Shown here: one piece after another, positions 1 through 8,626 of the stretch
Layout: every line of letters begins with the position of its first letter
Position numbering within the stretch: the first letter of the stretch is position 1
Source of the DNA: Ancylobacter novellus DSM 506
GTDB taxonomy: Bacteria > Pseudomonadota > Alphaproteobacteria > Rhizobiales > Xanthobacteraceae
Assembly (NCBI RefSeq): GCF_000092925.1
Contig: NC_014217.1
Location: 4,402,001-4,466,000 of the forward strand
DNA length: 64,000 nucleotides
Direction of reading: 5' to 3'
Made by a program: the position numbers and the translations under genes
Notes under the pieces: model-generated
Database searches by the model: none
What the model was told of the DNA's origin: nothing
The model's input: the letters and a program-made list of their open reading frames with translations, nothing else

Positions 1-237
1 TCTTCGCGTCCATGTTCGTCTCCGATAGCGGCTCGTTGCGTCAGGTGGCGGCCGTCCGGCGGCATGGAAGGTTCCGGCCGCGGTCGGCGCGATGAAGGAT
101 GCGGATGCCGCGACACGCTCTAGCCTCACGACGTGAGGCGGTCGTGACATCGGCAGCGTTCCGGTCACGCAGCGTCGTACCACATAGCTTTCATTAGATT
201 AATTCGGATTTGCTGATTGGTGTGATAAGTTCGCCTT

Positions 238-1185
238 ATGACGAACCTCACTCTCAAGCAGCTCCGCTATTTTGAGGCCCTGGCGCGCTACGGCCATTTC
301 GGCCGCGCGGCCGAGGCGTGCGGTATCTCGCAGCCGGCGCTGTCGATGCAGATCAAGGAGCTGGAGGAGGAACTCGGCACTGAATTGTTCGACCGCAGCG
401 CGCGGCAGGTGCGGCTCACCAGCTTCGGCGAAGAGGTGGCGCTGCGCATCGGCGGCATATTGCGCTCGGTAGACGAGCTGGGCGACCTCGTGCGCGCCTC
501 GCGCGACCGGCTGGTGGGGCGGCTGAGGCTCGGTGTCATCCCGACGGTGGCGCCCTATCTGCTGCCGACGCTGATCGGCGACCTCACCCGCACCTATGGC
601 GGGCTCGACATCCATGTGCGGGAGACGCTGACCCCGCGCCTCATCCAGGAACTGGAGGAGGGACGGCTCGACGCCGCCATCGTCGCCCTGCCGGTGTCGG
701 AGCCGTCACTCGCCGAGACCACCCTGTTCAAGGAGAGCTTCGTCCTCGTGCGGCCGGGCGAGGACGAGGGCAAGCCGGTGCCCGAGCCGGATGCGCTGCG
801 CGAGATGCGGCTGCTGCTGCTGGAAGAGGGCCACTGCTTCCGCGAACAGGCGCTGTCCTTCTGCAGCATGAACACGCGCCCCTCGCCGCCGCGCGACCTG
901 CTCGACGCCAGCTCGCTCTCCACGCTGGTGCAGATGGTCGATGCCGGCATCGGCGTGACGCTGATCCCGGAGATGGCGGTGGCGGTGGAGACGCGCTCGG
1001 CCTCGGTCTCGGTGGTGCATTTCCGCGGTCAGGAGCCCTCGCGCACCATCGGCATGATCTGGCGCCGGACCAGCCCGCTGGCCAAGCAACTGGTTGAGAT
1101 CGCCGAATTGGTGCGCCATTCCGCCGGCCTGCTGCGCGAGCAGGGCCGCATGCCGGCGGCCCGCCGCGGCTCTAGCCGAGGCTGA
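238..1185 (+). CDS. oxyR: OxyR-type hydrogen peroxide-sensing LysR regulator
   Basis: This 315-residue protein has an N-terminal LysR helix-turn-helix (about residues 3-62, including FGRAAEACGISQPALSMQI) and a C-terminal effector domain. The segment GHCFREQALSFC puts cysteines at 200 and 209, the same nine-residue spacing as the redox pair C199/C208 of E. coli OxyR, so it should sense peroxide through a disulfide and activate antioxidant genes. The 14 bp at its 3' end overlap the convergent hydrolase gene. No clear Shine-Dalgarno precedes the ATG. No catalase or peroxidase gene lies beside it within the window; one could lie just to the left. Confidence 0.88.
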   Translation: MTNLTLKQLRYFEALARYGHFGRAAEACGISQPALSMQIKELEEELGTELFDRSARQVRLTSFGEEVALRIGGILRSVDELGDLVRASRDRLVGRLRLGVIPTVAPYLLPTLIGDLTRTYGGLDIHVRETLTPRLIQELEEGRLDAAIVALPVSEPSLAETTLFKESFVLVRPGEDEGKPVPEPDALREMRLLLLEEGHCFREQALSFCSMNTRPSPPRDLLDASSLSTLVQMVDAGIGVTLIPEMAVAVETRSASVSVVHFRGQEPSRTIGMIWRRTSPLAKQLVEIAELVRHSAGLLREQGRMPAARRGSSRG

Positions 1186-2014
1186 GCTCCGTCGCCAGTA
1201 TCGCGTTGACCTCGTCGGCGTTCTCGTACTGCACCCAATGGCCGGCGCCCGCCAGCCGGTGGAAGCGGGCCTCCGGGTCATGGGACTTCAGCAGCGCCTC
1301 GCGCTCGTCCAGATGGCCCTTGCTGATCACGTCCTCCTCGCCCCAGATGCCGACGAGACGAGCGCTGATCTGCGGCAGCGCATCGTGCAGCACGCCCATG
1401 CGCGAGATGCGGCGGCTCTTCACCCGGGCGCGGGCGACGTTCGCCGCTTGCAGATGCACGGAGAGCTCGTCGACGCTCGCAGGCCGGTGGAACATGAAGA
1501 TGCCGAGATTGGCCCGGTGCGCCTCCATGATTGCGGCGGGGTCCTTGAGCAGGCTGATGTTGCGGAGCTCGACCTGAGGTGCCCGCGGCAGGCGCAGTCC
1601 GCCGCTGCCGACCAGCACCACATGCCCCACGCGCTTGCCCTGCGACGCGGCGATGAGGCCTGCAACCGAACCGCCGAAGGAGAAGGCGGCGATGTCGAAG
1701 GGCGTCGCCGGGCCGATGATCGCCTCGAGCCCCGCCAGCACGGGCGCGGTGACGCTCTGCGCCGTGAACATGTCCTCGGGATCGCCGGAATCGCCGAAGC
1801 CGGGCATGTCCGGCACCAGCACCAGCCGGGTGCGGGCAAGCGGCTCGACATTGCGGATCCAGTGCGTCCAGGAGCCGTAGCCGCCATGCAGCAGCACGAG
1901 CGGACGGCCTTCGCCGAAGGCGTGCCACACCAGCGGGCGGCCGGACAGGGGCGTCTCGATCCGCCGGCCGCGTGCGGCCGTGGCGGCGACGATTTCGGAA
2001 GGGGAGGCGGTCAT
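1172..2014 (-). CDS. alpha/beta hydrolase
   Basis: This 280-residue soluble protein has an alpha/beta-hydrolase fold. It shows an oxyanion segment (VLLHGGYGSWTHW), a nucleophile elbow AFSFGG (a GxSxG variant with Ala for the first Gly), a probable acid in GIWGEEDVIS and a catalytic His in GAGHWVQYE. The triad is therefore Ser/Asp(Glu)/His, typical of esterases, C-C bond hydrolases and meta-cleavage hydrolases. Nothing in the neighbourhood fixes the substrate. It is convergent with oxyR and shares its last 14 bp with that gene. The ATG is preceded by a purine-poor leader. Confidence 0.8.
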   Translation of the reverse strand: MTASPSEIVAATAARGRRIETPLSGRPLVWHAFGEGRPLVLLHGGYGSWTHWIRNVEPLARTRLVLVPDMPGFGDSGDPEDMFTAQSVTAPVLAGLEAIIGPATPFDIAAFSFGGSVAGLIAASQGKRVGHVVLVGSGGLRLPRAPQVELRNISLLKDPAAIMEAHRANLGIFMFHRPASVDELSVHLQAANVARARVKSRRISRMGVLHDALPQISARLVGIWGEEDVISKGHLDEREALLKSHDPEARFHRLAGAGHWVQYENADEVNAILATELSLG

Positions 2015-2179
2015 GAGGACAGGGATCGTTTCATCGCCCCTGCTTGGAGGCCGGCGATGTATCGGTCAAGCCTTTGATCCGGCGATGCGGGGGAAACCGT
2101 CGCACTGCGCGTGAATGCAGCCCCTCCACCGTTCCATGTGCCGCTACTGGTCGCCGCTTTTCGCCGCCCTACAACAGTA

Positions 2180-2491
2180 ATGATGCCGTTGCTGCGCACC
2201 CTTTCGGGCGCTATGGCGCTCGCCGTCCTTTGCCTGCCGGCCGCCGCGCACAATGCGCCAAGCGGCTGGTCCTATTCGGCCGCCTGCTGCGACAGCAAGG
2301 ACTGCCACCCCGCCGCGCCGGGCGAGGTGGAAACGACGCTGGGCGGCTACTTCATCCCGGCGACCCGCGAGATGATCCCGTTCTCGGACCGGCGCGTGAA
2401 ACCGTCGGGCGACGGGACGCTGCACCGCTGCTCCTATAGCGGCTTCCCGGCGGCGGGGACGATCTGTCTCTACGTGCCGGCGGGGAGCTGA
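2180..2491 (+). CDS. small exported cysteine-containing protein of unknown function
   Basis: About 103 residues from the chosen start. It begins with a signal peptide (MMPLLRTLSGAMALAVLCLP followed by AAAH) and continues into a short periplasmic domain with cysteines at ACCDSKDC, HRCSY and TICLY. The frame stays open back to an ATG at 2111, but that start would place 23 unusual residues before the signal peptide, so 2180 is preferred; neither start has a convincing ribosome site. I do not recognise a function. Four or five cysteines in so short an exported protein suggest disulfides or metal binding. Confidence 0.6.
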   Translation: MMPLLRTLSGAMALAVLCLPAAAHNAPSGWSYSAACCDSKDCHPAAPGEVETTLGGYFIPATREMIPFSDRRVKPSGDGTLHRCSYSGFPAAGTICLYVPAGS

Positions 2492-2503
2492 GCTCCTTGT
2501 CGC

Positions 2504-3574
2504 TCAGGCGGCGCCGTAGGCCGGGCCTGCGGCGTGGGCGCGCTTGGGCGACTCCGGCGCGGCGACCCTCGCCGAGGCCAGCACGCTGCACACGCCGTCG
2601 CGTTCCACGAGCGTGCCGCAGCTCGTGGCGAAGGCCGGCCGCGGCAGCACCCGGCCCTGGCCGAGCTCCATATGGACGTCGATCAGGCAGTCGACGAAGC
2701 GGCGGGCGAGCTTGAAGTCGACCACGCCGGGTCCCATCATCGCCGTCACCGGATTGACGATGCGCACCAGATCCGGCCGCAAGGCGCGCAGCGAACCGGC
2801 GGCGATGAGCGGCTCGGCCGTGTGGTCGAGCACATAGCCGATGTTCCGCCCCGACAGGATGAGCGCGAGCTGCGACTGGATGCCGAGCCCGATATCGCCG
2901 CAGGTGATGCCGTGGCGGGTGCGCTCGGGGTGGTAATATTCGAGATGCCCCCGGTTGCAGTAGGCGGCCGATTCGATGTCGCCGATGGTGAGCTCGTCAT
3001 CGGGCACGGCGAAGAGCGGGTGCCGGTCGCTGCAGAACATGTAGCCCTGCTCGTCGAACAGGTGCTCGTAGGTCAGCTGCGGGAACTGGTCGTTCACCAG
3101 CCCGATGCCGACATGCACGATGCCGTCGGCGACGCGGCCGGTGAGCTGGAAGCCGAGCATCACCTCCATGCGGAAGCGCACGTTCGGGTAATATTCCGAG
3201 AAGCGCCGGATGGCGTCGTGGATACGGGCGGAAGGGTTCTCGACGATGCCGTCCTGAATGCCGATGGACAGTTCGTAGGCGGTGCTCTGGTTGATGTTCG
3301 AGGCCTTCTGCTTGAAGGTCTCGACCGAGGCGAACAGCTCCTTGGCGGCCTGGTAGACCGCCTCGCCCTCGCGGAACAGCTTGAACCCTTTCGGGCCGCG
3401 CCGGCACAGCCGCGTGCCGAGCCGGATCTCCAGCGACTTCAGGTTCTCGCTCAAGGTGGACTGCGAGAGGTTGAGCACCGCCTGCGCCGCCGTGAAGCTC
3501 TTCTCCTCCACGATGGTGCAGAAGCAGCGTAGCAGCTTCAGGTCGACGTCGTAGATCTGGCTGATGTTCGACAT
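2504..3574 (-). CDS. LysR-family transcriptional regulator
   Basis: 356 residues with an N-terminal LysR winged helix (about 6-65; FTAAQAVLNLSQSTLSENLKS would be the recognition region) and a periplasmic-binding-like effector domain. The start at 3574 has AGAAAGGG about 6 nt upstream. An upstream in-frame ATG at 3649 would add 25 residues unlike LysR N-termini. It is divergent from the monooxygenase at 3869, and a perfect 9-bp-arm dyad (3663-3686) lies between them. Control of that monooxygenase/reductase unit is the simplest inference. The effector is unknown. Confidence 0.85.
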   Translation of the reverse strand: MSNISQIYDVDLKLLRCFCTIVEEKSFTAAQAVLNLSQSTLSENLKSLEIRLGTRLCRRGPKGFKLFREGEAVYQAAKELFASVETFKQKASNINQSTAYELSIGIQDGIVENPSARIHDAIRRFSEYYPNVRFRMEVMLGFQLTGRVADGIVHVGIGLVNDQFPQLTYEHLFDEQGYMFCSDRHPLFAVPDDELTIGDIESAAYCNRGHLEYYHPERTRHGITCGDIGLGIQSQLALILSGRNIGYVLDHTAEPLIAAGSLRALRPDLVRIVNPVTAMMGPGVVDFKLARRFVDCLIDVHMELGQGRVLPRPAFATSCGTLVERDGVCSVLASARVAAPESPKRAHAAGPAYGAA

Positions 3575-3662
3575 TGCCGGCCCTTTCTGATGTCGTGATG
3601 CACTCCTCGCCCCCGGGGTCGGCGGGTCTCTGCAAATTGTGCGCCGCAACGAAGCGGCCCGT

Positions 3663-3686
3663 ATCCTGCTGATATTGCAGCAGGAT
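3663..3686. promoter_or_regulatory. perfect dyad in the divergent LysR/monooxygenase promoter
   Basis: ATCCTGCTG and CAGCAGGAT form perfect 9-bp arms separated by ATATTG. The dyad lies 89 bp from the LysR start and about 180 bp before the monooxygenase start, in a 294-bp intergenic gap. LysR regulators usually bind an interrupted dyad in such positions, so this is the best operator candidate. The rest of the gap shows nothing else I can name. Confidence 0.5.
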
Positions 3687-3868
3687 CGATTATGCGTGTG
3701 CTTTCATCAGGGAAGCTAATTGAACAAGAATTCAGCAACGAGGCAGCCCATGCCCAATGCGGCATCGGCCTTCGGCGCCAACATCGCTTGGGGTTTTGGT
3801 GATGGTCGCGGCGCGTTTCCCGGCCTTAGCTGCAATGAGGGTCAGAGCAGGCGCATCGAGGCAGCTTC

Positions 3869-5182
3869 ATGGGTGCACGGCCATTCCACCTCGGATGGTT
3901 CACCAACTTCGCCGTCGACGAGTGGACGCGACCGTTCACCGGCGGCGGCGGCAATCCCTGGGACGGCAAGTTCTACATCGACATGGCGCAGGCGATGGAG
4001 CGCGCCTGCTTCGACTACATCATGCTGGAAGACACGCTGATGATCTCGGAGGCCTATGGCGGCTCGACCGAGACGTACCTCAAGCACAACATCATGGGCC
4101 CCAAGGCCGATCCGTCGCCCATGGCGGCGCTGATCGGCGCCAACACCACCAATCTCGGCGTGGTGGCGACCTTCTCCACCATGGCCTACCCGCCCTTCAT
4201 GCTGGCGCGGCTGTGCTCGACGCTCGACAACATCTGCAACGGGCGCTTCGGCTGGAACATCGTCACCACCGGCGAGGACCTCGCGGCGCAGAATTTCGGC
4301 ATGGAGAAGCTGCCGCCGCGCCAGCTGCGCTACGACATGGCCGACGAGTACGTCCAGCTCGTCAAGCAGCTCTGGTCGAGCTGGGAGCCGGACGCGGTGG
4401 TGCGCGACCTCTCGACGGGCACCTATGCCGACCACACCAAGATCAACCCGATCAACTTCAAGGGCACCTATTACAGCAGCCGCGGCCCGCTGAACTGCGC
4501 GCCCTCCCCGCAGGGCCGGCCCGCCTTCGTGCAGGCGGGCGGCTCGCCGCGCGGGCGCGAATTCGCTGCCCTAACCGCCGACAGCATCATCGCCCCGTCC
4601 ATGGGCGTCGCCGGGCTGAAGGCCTATCGCGACGACGTGCGCGCGCGGGCGGCGGCGGGTGGGCGCGACCCGGACGAGATCAAGGTGCTGTTCGTGGTGG
4701 CGCCTATCCTCGGCGAGACCGAGGAGGAGGCGAAGGCCAAGGCGGCGCGGATCATCGAGGCGCCGGACTATTACGAGAAGACGCTGGCGCTGGTCGCCGC
4801 CATCACCGACATCGACTTCTCGACATTCGACCTCGACGCCCCGCTGCCCCACCTCACCACCAATGGCGAGCAGGGCTCGCTCGACGCCTTCCAGCAGTCG
4901 GGCTCGGGCAAGACGCTGCGCCGGCTCTGCGCCGACCAGCTTTCGCGCGGGCTCGACGGGCTCGTCGGCACGCCGGACCAGGTGGCCGAGCGCATGGGCG
5001 AGGTGATGGCCGAGGTCGGGGGCGACGGCTTCCTGATCACCCGCCCGTTCACCACGAACATCAGCCGGCAATACATCAACGAGATCTGCGAGGGGCTGGT
5101 GCCGGCGCTGCAGCGCCGCGGCCTCGCCCGCAGCCGCTACACCGAGGGAGCGACCCTGCGCGAGATGCTGCGCGAGTTCTGA
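3869..5182 (+). CDS. FMN-dependent monooxygenase, NtaA/SnaA/DszA family (first copy)
   Basis: A 437-residue luciferase-fold monooxygenase. Recognisable family segments include FHLGWFTNFAVDEW at the N-terminus, RFGWNIVTT, AAQNFGMEKLPPRQLRYDMADE, FKGTYYSSRGPLN with PFVQAGGS-like text, and GTPDQVAERM near the C-terminus. Family members oxidise aminopolycarboxylates (NTA, EDTA), sulfones or N/S-heterocycles using FMNH2 from a separate reductase. Two reductases follow directly, at 5215 and 5800. A GAGG sits just upstream of the ATG. The substrate cannot be read from sequence; the hydantoinase and carbamoylase downstream suggest a nitrogenous compound. Confidence 0.85.
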   Translation: MGARPFHLGWFTNFAVDEWTRPFTGGGGNPWDGKFYIDMAQAMERACFDYIMLEDTLMISEAYGGSTETYLKHNIMGPKADPSPMAALIGANTTNLGVVATFSTMAYPPFMLARLCSTLDNICNGRFGWNIVTTGEDLAAQNFGMEKLPPRQLRYDMADEYVQLVKQLWSSWEPDAVVRDLSTGTYADHTKINPINFKGTYYSSRGPLNCAPSPQGRPAFVQAGGSPRGREFAALTADSIIAPSMGVAGLKAYRDDVRARAAAGGRDPDEIKVLFVVAPILGETEEEAKAKAARIIEAPDYYEKTLALVAAITDIDFSTFDLDAPLPHLTTNGEQGSLDAFQQSGSGKTLRRLCADQLSRGLDGLVGTPDQVAERMGEVMAEVGGDGFLITRPFTTNISRQYINEICEGLVPALQRRGLARSRYTEGATLREMLREF

Positions 5183-5214
5183 TCCCTGTCCCTTTCCTGT
5201 CGATCGGAGGACAA

Positions 5215-5757
5215 ATGAGCGCGACCGATCCGCGTGCCGCCGCCAAGGCGCTGGCCGGAGAGCCCCTGCCGGCCGCCGTCAGCCGCGACCTCTACCGCGC
5301 CGGTATGTCCAAGCTGCCGGCGGCGGTGAACATCATCACCAGCCTCGGCGAGGAGGGACGCTACGGCTTCACCGCCTCGGCGGTGTGCTCGGTGACCGAT
5401 AGTCCGCCGACGCTGCTGGTCTGCGTGAACCGCTCCAACCAGTCGCACCAGGCGATCACGTCGAGCCGCGTGCTCTGCGTCAACACGCTGGCCGGTCCGC
5501 ATCACGAGGCGCTCTCCATGGCGTTTGCCGGCGGGATGAAGACCATGGACGAGCGCTTCGCCGCCGCCGGCTGGACCACGCTGGTCACCGGCGCGCCGGT
5601 GCTCGCCGAGGCCACCGTCGCCTTCGACTGCCGGGTGACGCAGATCGCCGCCGTCGGCACCCATGACGTGGTGTTCTGCGAGGTGCTCGGCCTGCAGGAG
5701 GCCGGCTCCAGCGAGGGGCTGGTCTATTTCGGCCGCAGGTTCCACCATCTGACCTGA
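5215..5757 (+). CDS. flavin reductase (FMN reductase, NtaB/HpaC/RutF type), copy 1
   Basis: 180 residues of the flavin-reductase-like split-barrel family, with GFTASAVCSVTDSPPTLLVC as the flavin-binding core and an HDVVFCEVLGL strand near the end. It should reduce FMN with NAD(P)H and feed FMNH2 to the adjacent monooxygenase. The start ATG at 5215 has CGGAGG 5-10 nt upstream. The reading frame remains open far to the left inside the monooxygenase gene, but only the part from 5215 is family-like. It lies 32 bp after the monooxygenase, so co-transcription is likely. Confidence 0.85.
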   Translation: MSATDPRAAAKALAGEPLPAAVSRDLYRAGMSKLPAAVNIITSLGEEGRYGFTASAVCSVTDSPPTLLVCVNRSNQSHQAITSSRVLCVNTLAGPHHEALSMAFAGGMKTMDERFAAAGWTTLVTGAPVLAEATVAFDCRVTQIAAVGTHDVVFCEVLGLQEAGSSEGLVYFGRRFHHLT

Positions 5758-5799
5758 ACGCGCCCGAATCCTATTGTTCCGACTGGAGTGACCCGGCCT

Positions 5800-6321
5800 A
5801 TGACCGACACCGAGACGCCCGCCCCGATCGACATGAAGACCTTCTGGCGCACGCTGGGCGAGCGCGCCACCGGCATGACGGTGGTGACCGCCTCGGGCGA
5901 CGAGGGACCGGCCGGCTTCCTCGGCCTGTCGGCGGCGCATGTCACCGCCGATCCGCCGACCATGCTGGTCTCGGTCGACGCCAAGACCAGTGCGCTCGGG
6001 CCGATCCTCGCTTCCAAGCACTTCGCGGTGAACTTCCTGCCCGCCACCGCCGGCCATGTCGCCGACGCCTTCTCCGGCAAGGCCGGCCTCTCCGGCGCGG
6101 CGCGCTTCGTCGAGGGCGAGTGGGGCACGCTCGCCACCGGCGCGCCGGTGCTCAACGACGCGCTCGGCGTGTTCGACTGCGTGGTGGACCAGGTGGTGGA
6201 GCGCGGCAGCATCTCCATCATCATCGGCACGGTGATGGGCGCCAAGGCGGCCGGCACCGGCGAGCCGCTGGTGTTCTTCCGCGGCAAAACCATTGCCGGC
6301 CTCGCCGCGCCAGCGGCCTGA
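5800..6321 (+). CDS. flavin reductase family protein, copy 2
   Basis: 173 residues, a distant paralogue of the preceding gene. It has the split-barrel flavin core (GFLGLSAAHVTADPPTMLVSV), AVNFLPATAGHVADAF, and a C-terminal PLVFFRGK. It probably supplies reduced flavin to one of the two monooxygenases in the cluster. ATG 5800 is preferred, with GGAG 11 nt upstream; an in-frame GTG at 5788 is possible. It ends five bases before the convergent ABC ATPase gene. Confidence 0.8.
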   Translation: MTDTETPAPIDMKTFWRTLGERATGMTVVTASGDEGPAGFLGLSAAHVTADPPTMLVSVDAKTSALGPILASKHFAVNFLPATAGHVADAFSGKAGLSGAARFVEGEWGTLATGAPVLNDALGVFDCVVDQVVERGSISIIIGTVMGAKAAGTGEPLVFFRGKTIAGLAAPAA

Positions 6322-6330
6322 GCGCCTCAG
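6318..6330. other. short palindrome spanning two convergent stop codons
   Basis: CTGAG-CGC-CTCAG covers the TGA of the flavin reductase and the TGA of the ABC ATPase on the other strand. The five-pair stem has no T-run, so it is at best a weak bidirectional transcription end. Confidence 0.25.
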
Positions 6331-7103
6331 CGCAGGATCTGGGCGAGGAAACCGCGCAGGCGCTCGCTCTTCGGCGCCTCGAAGAAGGTGGCGGCATCGC
6401 CGCTCTCGACGATCTCGCCATGGTCCATGAACACGCAGCGGTCGGCGACGCGGCGGGCGAAGCCCATCTCATGGGTGACGCAGAGCATGGTGACGCCGCT
6501 CGCCGCCAGTTCCTCCATCACGCCGAGCACCTCGTTCACCATCTCCGGGTCGAGCGCCGAGGTCGGCTCGTCGAACAGCAGGATGCGCGGCTCCATGCAC
6601 AACGCGCGGGCGATGGCGACGCGCTGCTGCTGGCCGCCGGACAGGCGCGAGGGATATTTGCGCACATGGTCGGCGAGGTGCACCCGCTCCAGATAGAGCA
6701 TGGCGAGCTTCTCGGCCTGCGGCTTGGTCAGCCCGCGATTGAGCTGCGGCGCCAGCATGCAGTTCTCCAGCGCCGTGAGGTGCGGGAACAGGTTGAAGTG
6801 CTGGAACACCATGCCGACTTCCTGGCGGATGTCCTGCACGGTGCCCTCGTCGGTGGTCAGCTCGATGCCATTGACGACGATGCGCCCGCCATCGTGGCGC
6901 TCCAGCGCGTTGATGCAGCGGATCAGCGTCGACTTGCCCGAGCCGGAAGGGCCGCAGATGACGATCTTCTCGCCGCGTCGCACCTCGAGGTCGACGCCGT
7001 TCAGCGCGCGATGGCTGCCATAAAGCTTGGTGAGCCCTGAGAGGAGGATGGCCGGCGCGGCCGCCTCGCCCATGGCCCTCTGGTCATGCGGGTGCGCGTT
7101 CAT
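6327..7103 (-). CDS. polar amino-acid ABC transporter, ATP-binding protein
   Basis: 258 residues. It carries Walker A (GPSGSGKST), the Q-loop region (VGMVFQHFNLFPH), the ABC signature LSGGQQQRVAIARAL, Walker B (ILLFDEPTSALDPE) and the H-loop (CVTHEMGFAR). The text matches the GlnQ/HisP/ArtP subfamily. The start at 7103 overlaps the permease stop by 4 bp (ATGA), so translation is coupled. It powers import by the two permeases and the binding protein upstream. It is the last gene of the minus-strand run that begins with the carbamoylase. Confidence 0.92.
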   Translation of the reverse strand: MNAHPHDQRAMGEAAAPAILLSGLTKLYGSHRALNGVDLEVRRGEKIVICGPSGSGKSTLIRCINALERHDGGRIVVNGIELTTDEGTVQDIRQEVGMVFQHFNLFPHLTALENCMLAPQLNRGLTKPQAEKLAMLYLERVHLADHVRKYPSRLSGGQQQRVAIARALCMEPRILLFDEPTSALDPEMVNEVLGVMEELAASGVTMLCVTHEMGFARRVADRCVFMDHGEIVESGDAATFFEAPKSERLRGFLAQILR

Positions 7104-7876
7104 GGCGCCACCCTCATCAGGCCCGCGAGCCGGCTGAGCGCCGCTCCGCGTGTCGGCGCAGCGATCGTCACCTCGACCTCCTCGGCATTGTGGCGGTTGA
7201 GCCAGCGGCCCCACAGGGTGAAGCCGACGCGGATCAGGTTCACGAAGGCCCAGTAGAACGCCGCCGCGCACAGGATCGGCGTGAACGGGTCGTAGGTCTG
7301 CTCGAAGATGGTGTTGGCGACGGCGGTCAGGTCGGTGATCGTTACCACCGAGACGATGGCGGTACCCTTGATGAAGCTGATCACCTCGTTCTGATAGGCC
7401 TTGAGGCCGTAGCGGATCGCCAGCGGCATCCGCACCCAGATGAAGACGTTGCGCCTGCTGATGCCGAGTGCCTCGCTCGCCTCGACGATGCCGCCCGGCA
7501 CCGCCATCAGGCTGCCGCGCAGCACCTCGGTCATGTAGGCGGCATGGTTGAGGGCGAGCGCGACGATGGCGCAGCCGAAGGGCGAGCCGAACAGGATCCA
7601 CAGCGGTCCCTCGCGCAGCGCGGCGATCTGGCCGAGGCCGTAATAGACGAGATAGAGCAGGATCAAGAGCGGCGCACCGCGGAAGAAGACGACGAAGATC
7701 TCCGCCAGCAGGGCCGGCAAGCGCCGCTCCGACATGCGGGCGAAGCAGATGGGGAAGGCGAGCGCGAGCCCGAGCACCAGTGGGATCGCGGTGATGATCA
7801 TCGTCACCTTCAGCCCGTCCAGCAGCGCCGGCAGGCTCTCCCAGGCGAGGGCGGGATCGATGGGGAGCCCGTTCAT
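7100..7876 (-). CDS. polar amino-acid ABC transporter permease (second)
   Basis: 258 residues of the HisM/GlnP permease family. It has several hydrophobic helices and the cytoplasmic EAA loop (EASEALGISRRNVFIWVRMPLAIRYG split over the conserved EA-G-I-LP pattern), which contacts the ATPase. Start 7876 overlaps the preceding permease stop by 4 bp, and its own stop overlaps the ATPase start by 4 bp. It forms the inner-membrane channel with the permease at 7873. A C-terminal tail of about 30 hydrophilic residues is longer than usual. Confidence 0.9.
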   Translation of the reverse strand: MNGLPIDPALAWESLPALLDGLKVTMIITAIPLVLGLALAFPICFARMSERRLPALLAEIFVVFFRGAPLLILLYLVYYGLGQIAALREGPLWILFGSPFGCAIVALALNHAAYMTEVLRGSLMAVPGGIVEASEALGISRRNVFIWVRMPLAIRYGLKAYQNEVISFIKGTAIVSVVTITDLTAVANTIFEQTYDPFTPILCAAAFYWAFVNLIRVGFTLWGRWLNRHNAEEVEVTIAAPTRGAALSRLAGLMRVAP

Positions 7877-8601
7877 GCGTCGGCCCGGGCCGTGCCGGCG
7901 GCCGGCGTGCGGCGCAGGCCGCGATCGAGCCGAATTTCCAGAATGGTGGCGAGCTTGAGCGTCGCGGCGCTGAAGGCGATGAACACCAGCGCGGTGGCGA
8001 TGAAGAAGACGAAGGGCTCCTTGGTCGCCCCCGCGGCGATCTTGGAGGCGGCGACGAGGTCCTGCAGGCCGGCGAGCGAGACCAGCGGCGTCTCCTTCAG
8101 CATGAAGCTCCACACATTGACGAGGCCCGGCAGAGCGAGCCGCATCACCTGCGGCAGGATCACCTTGCCCCACATGATGATGGGCGGGATGGCGAGCGCG
8201 CGGGCGCCCTCGAACTGGCCCTTGGGCAGGTTCTCGATAGCCCCGCGCACCAATTCGGCGATATAGGCCGCATAGACGACGGCGAGCGCGGTGACGCCGG
8301 CGCCGAAGGGCGAGATGTCGATCTCCGAGCCGAGTTCGCCCAGCACCGCCGCCAGCATGGCGCTGCCGCCATAGAAAACGAGGAAGATGACGAGCAGCGT
8401 CGGCACGCCCATGAAGATCGAGGCATAGACCCGCCATGCCGCCTGTAGGAGGCGGTTGCGCGAAAGCGTCGCCACGCCGATCAGCACGCCGAAGACGAAG
8501 GCGAAGGCGAAGCTCGCGAGGAAGAGCTCCAGCGTGATGAGGGCTCCCTCGCCGAGCTGGCGCAGATAGCCGGCCAGATCGGCGGGGGAGAGGTTCGTCA
8601 T
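7873..8601 (-). CDS. polar amino-acid ABC transporter permease (first)
   Basis: 242 residues, HisQ/GlnP type. It has five predicted membrane segments, beginning with ALITLELFLASFAFAFVFGV, and an EAA-like loop (FEGARALAIPPIIMWGKVILPQ). It pairs with the permease whose start it overlaps by 4 bp. The binding-protein gene ends 25 bp upstream. The set binding protein, permease, permease, ATPase is complete. Confidence 0.9.
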   Translation of the reverse strand: MTNLSPADLAGYLRQLGEGALITLELFLASFAFAFVFGVLIGVATLSRNRLLQAAWRVYASIFMGVPTLLVIFLVFYGGSAMLAAVLGELGSEIDISPFGAGVTALAVVYAAYIAELVRGAIENLPKGQFEGARALAIPPIIMWGKVILPQVMRLALPGLVNVWSFMLKETPLVSLAGLQDLVAASKIAAGATKEPFVFFIATALVFIAFSAATLKLATILEIRLDRGLRRTPAAGTARADA

Positions 8602-8626
8602 CGCCGGGGCTCCCTCGCGGCCGCGA

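Noticed and set aside
3757..5214. Long open frame running from 3757 into the first flavin reductase, suggesting a fusion protein
   Set aside because: The part before 5215 is out of frame with the true monooxygenase gene and is Arg-rich noise; CGGAGG and family similarity start at 5215.
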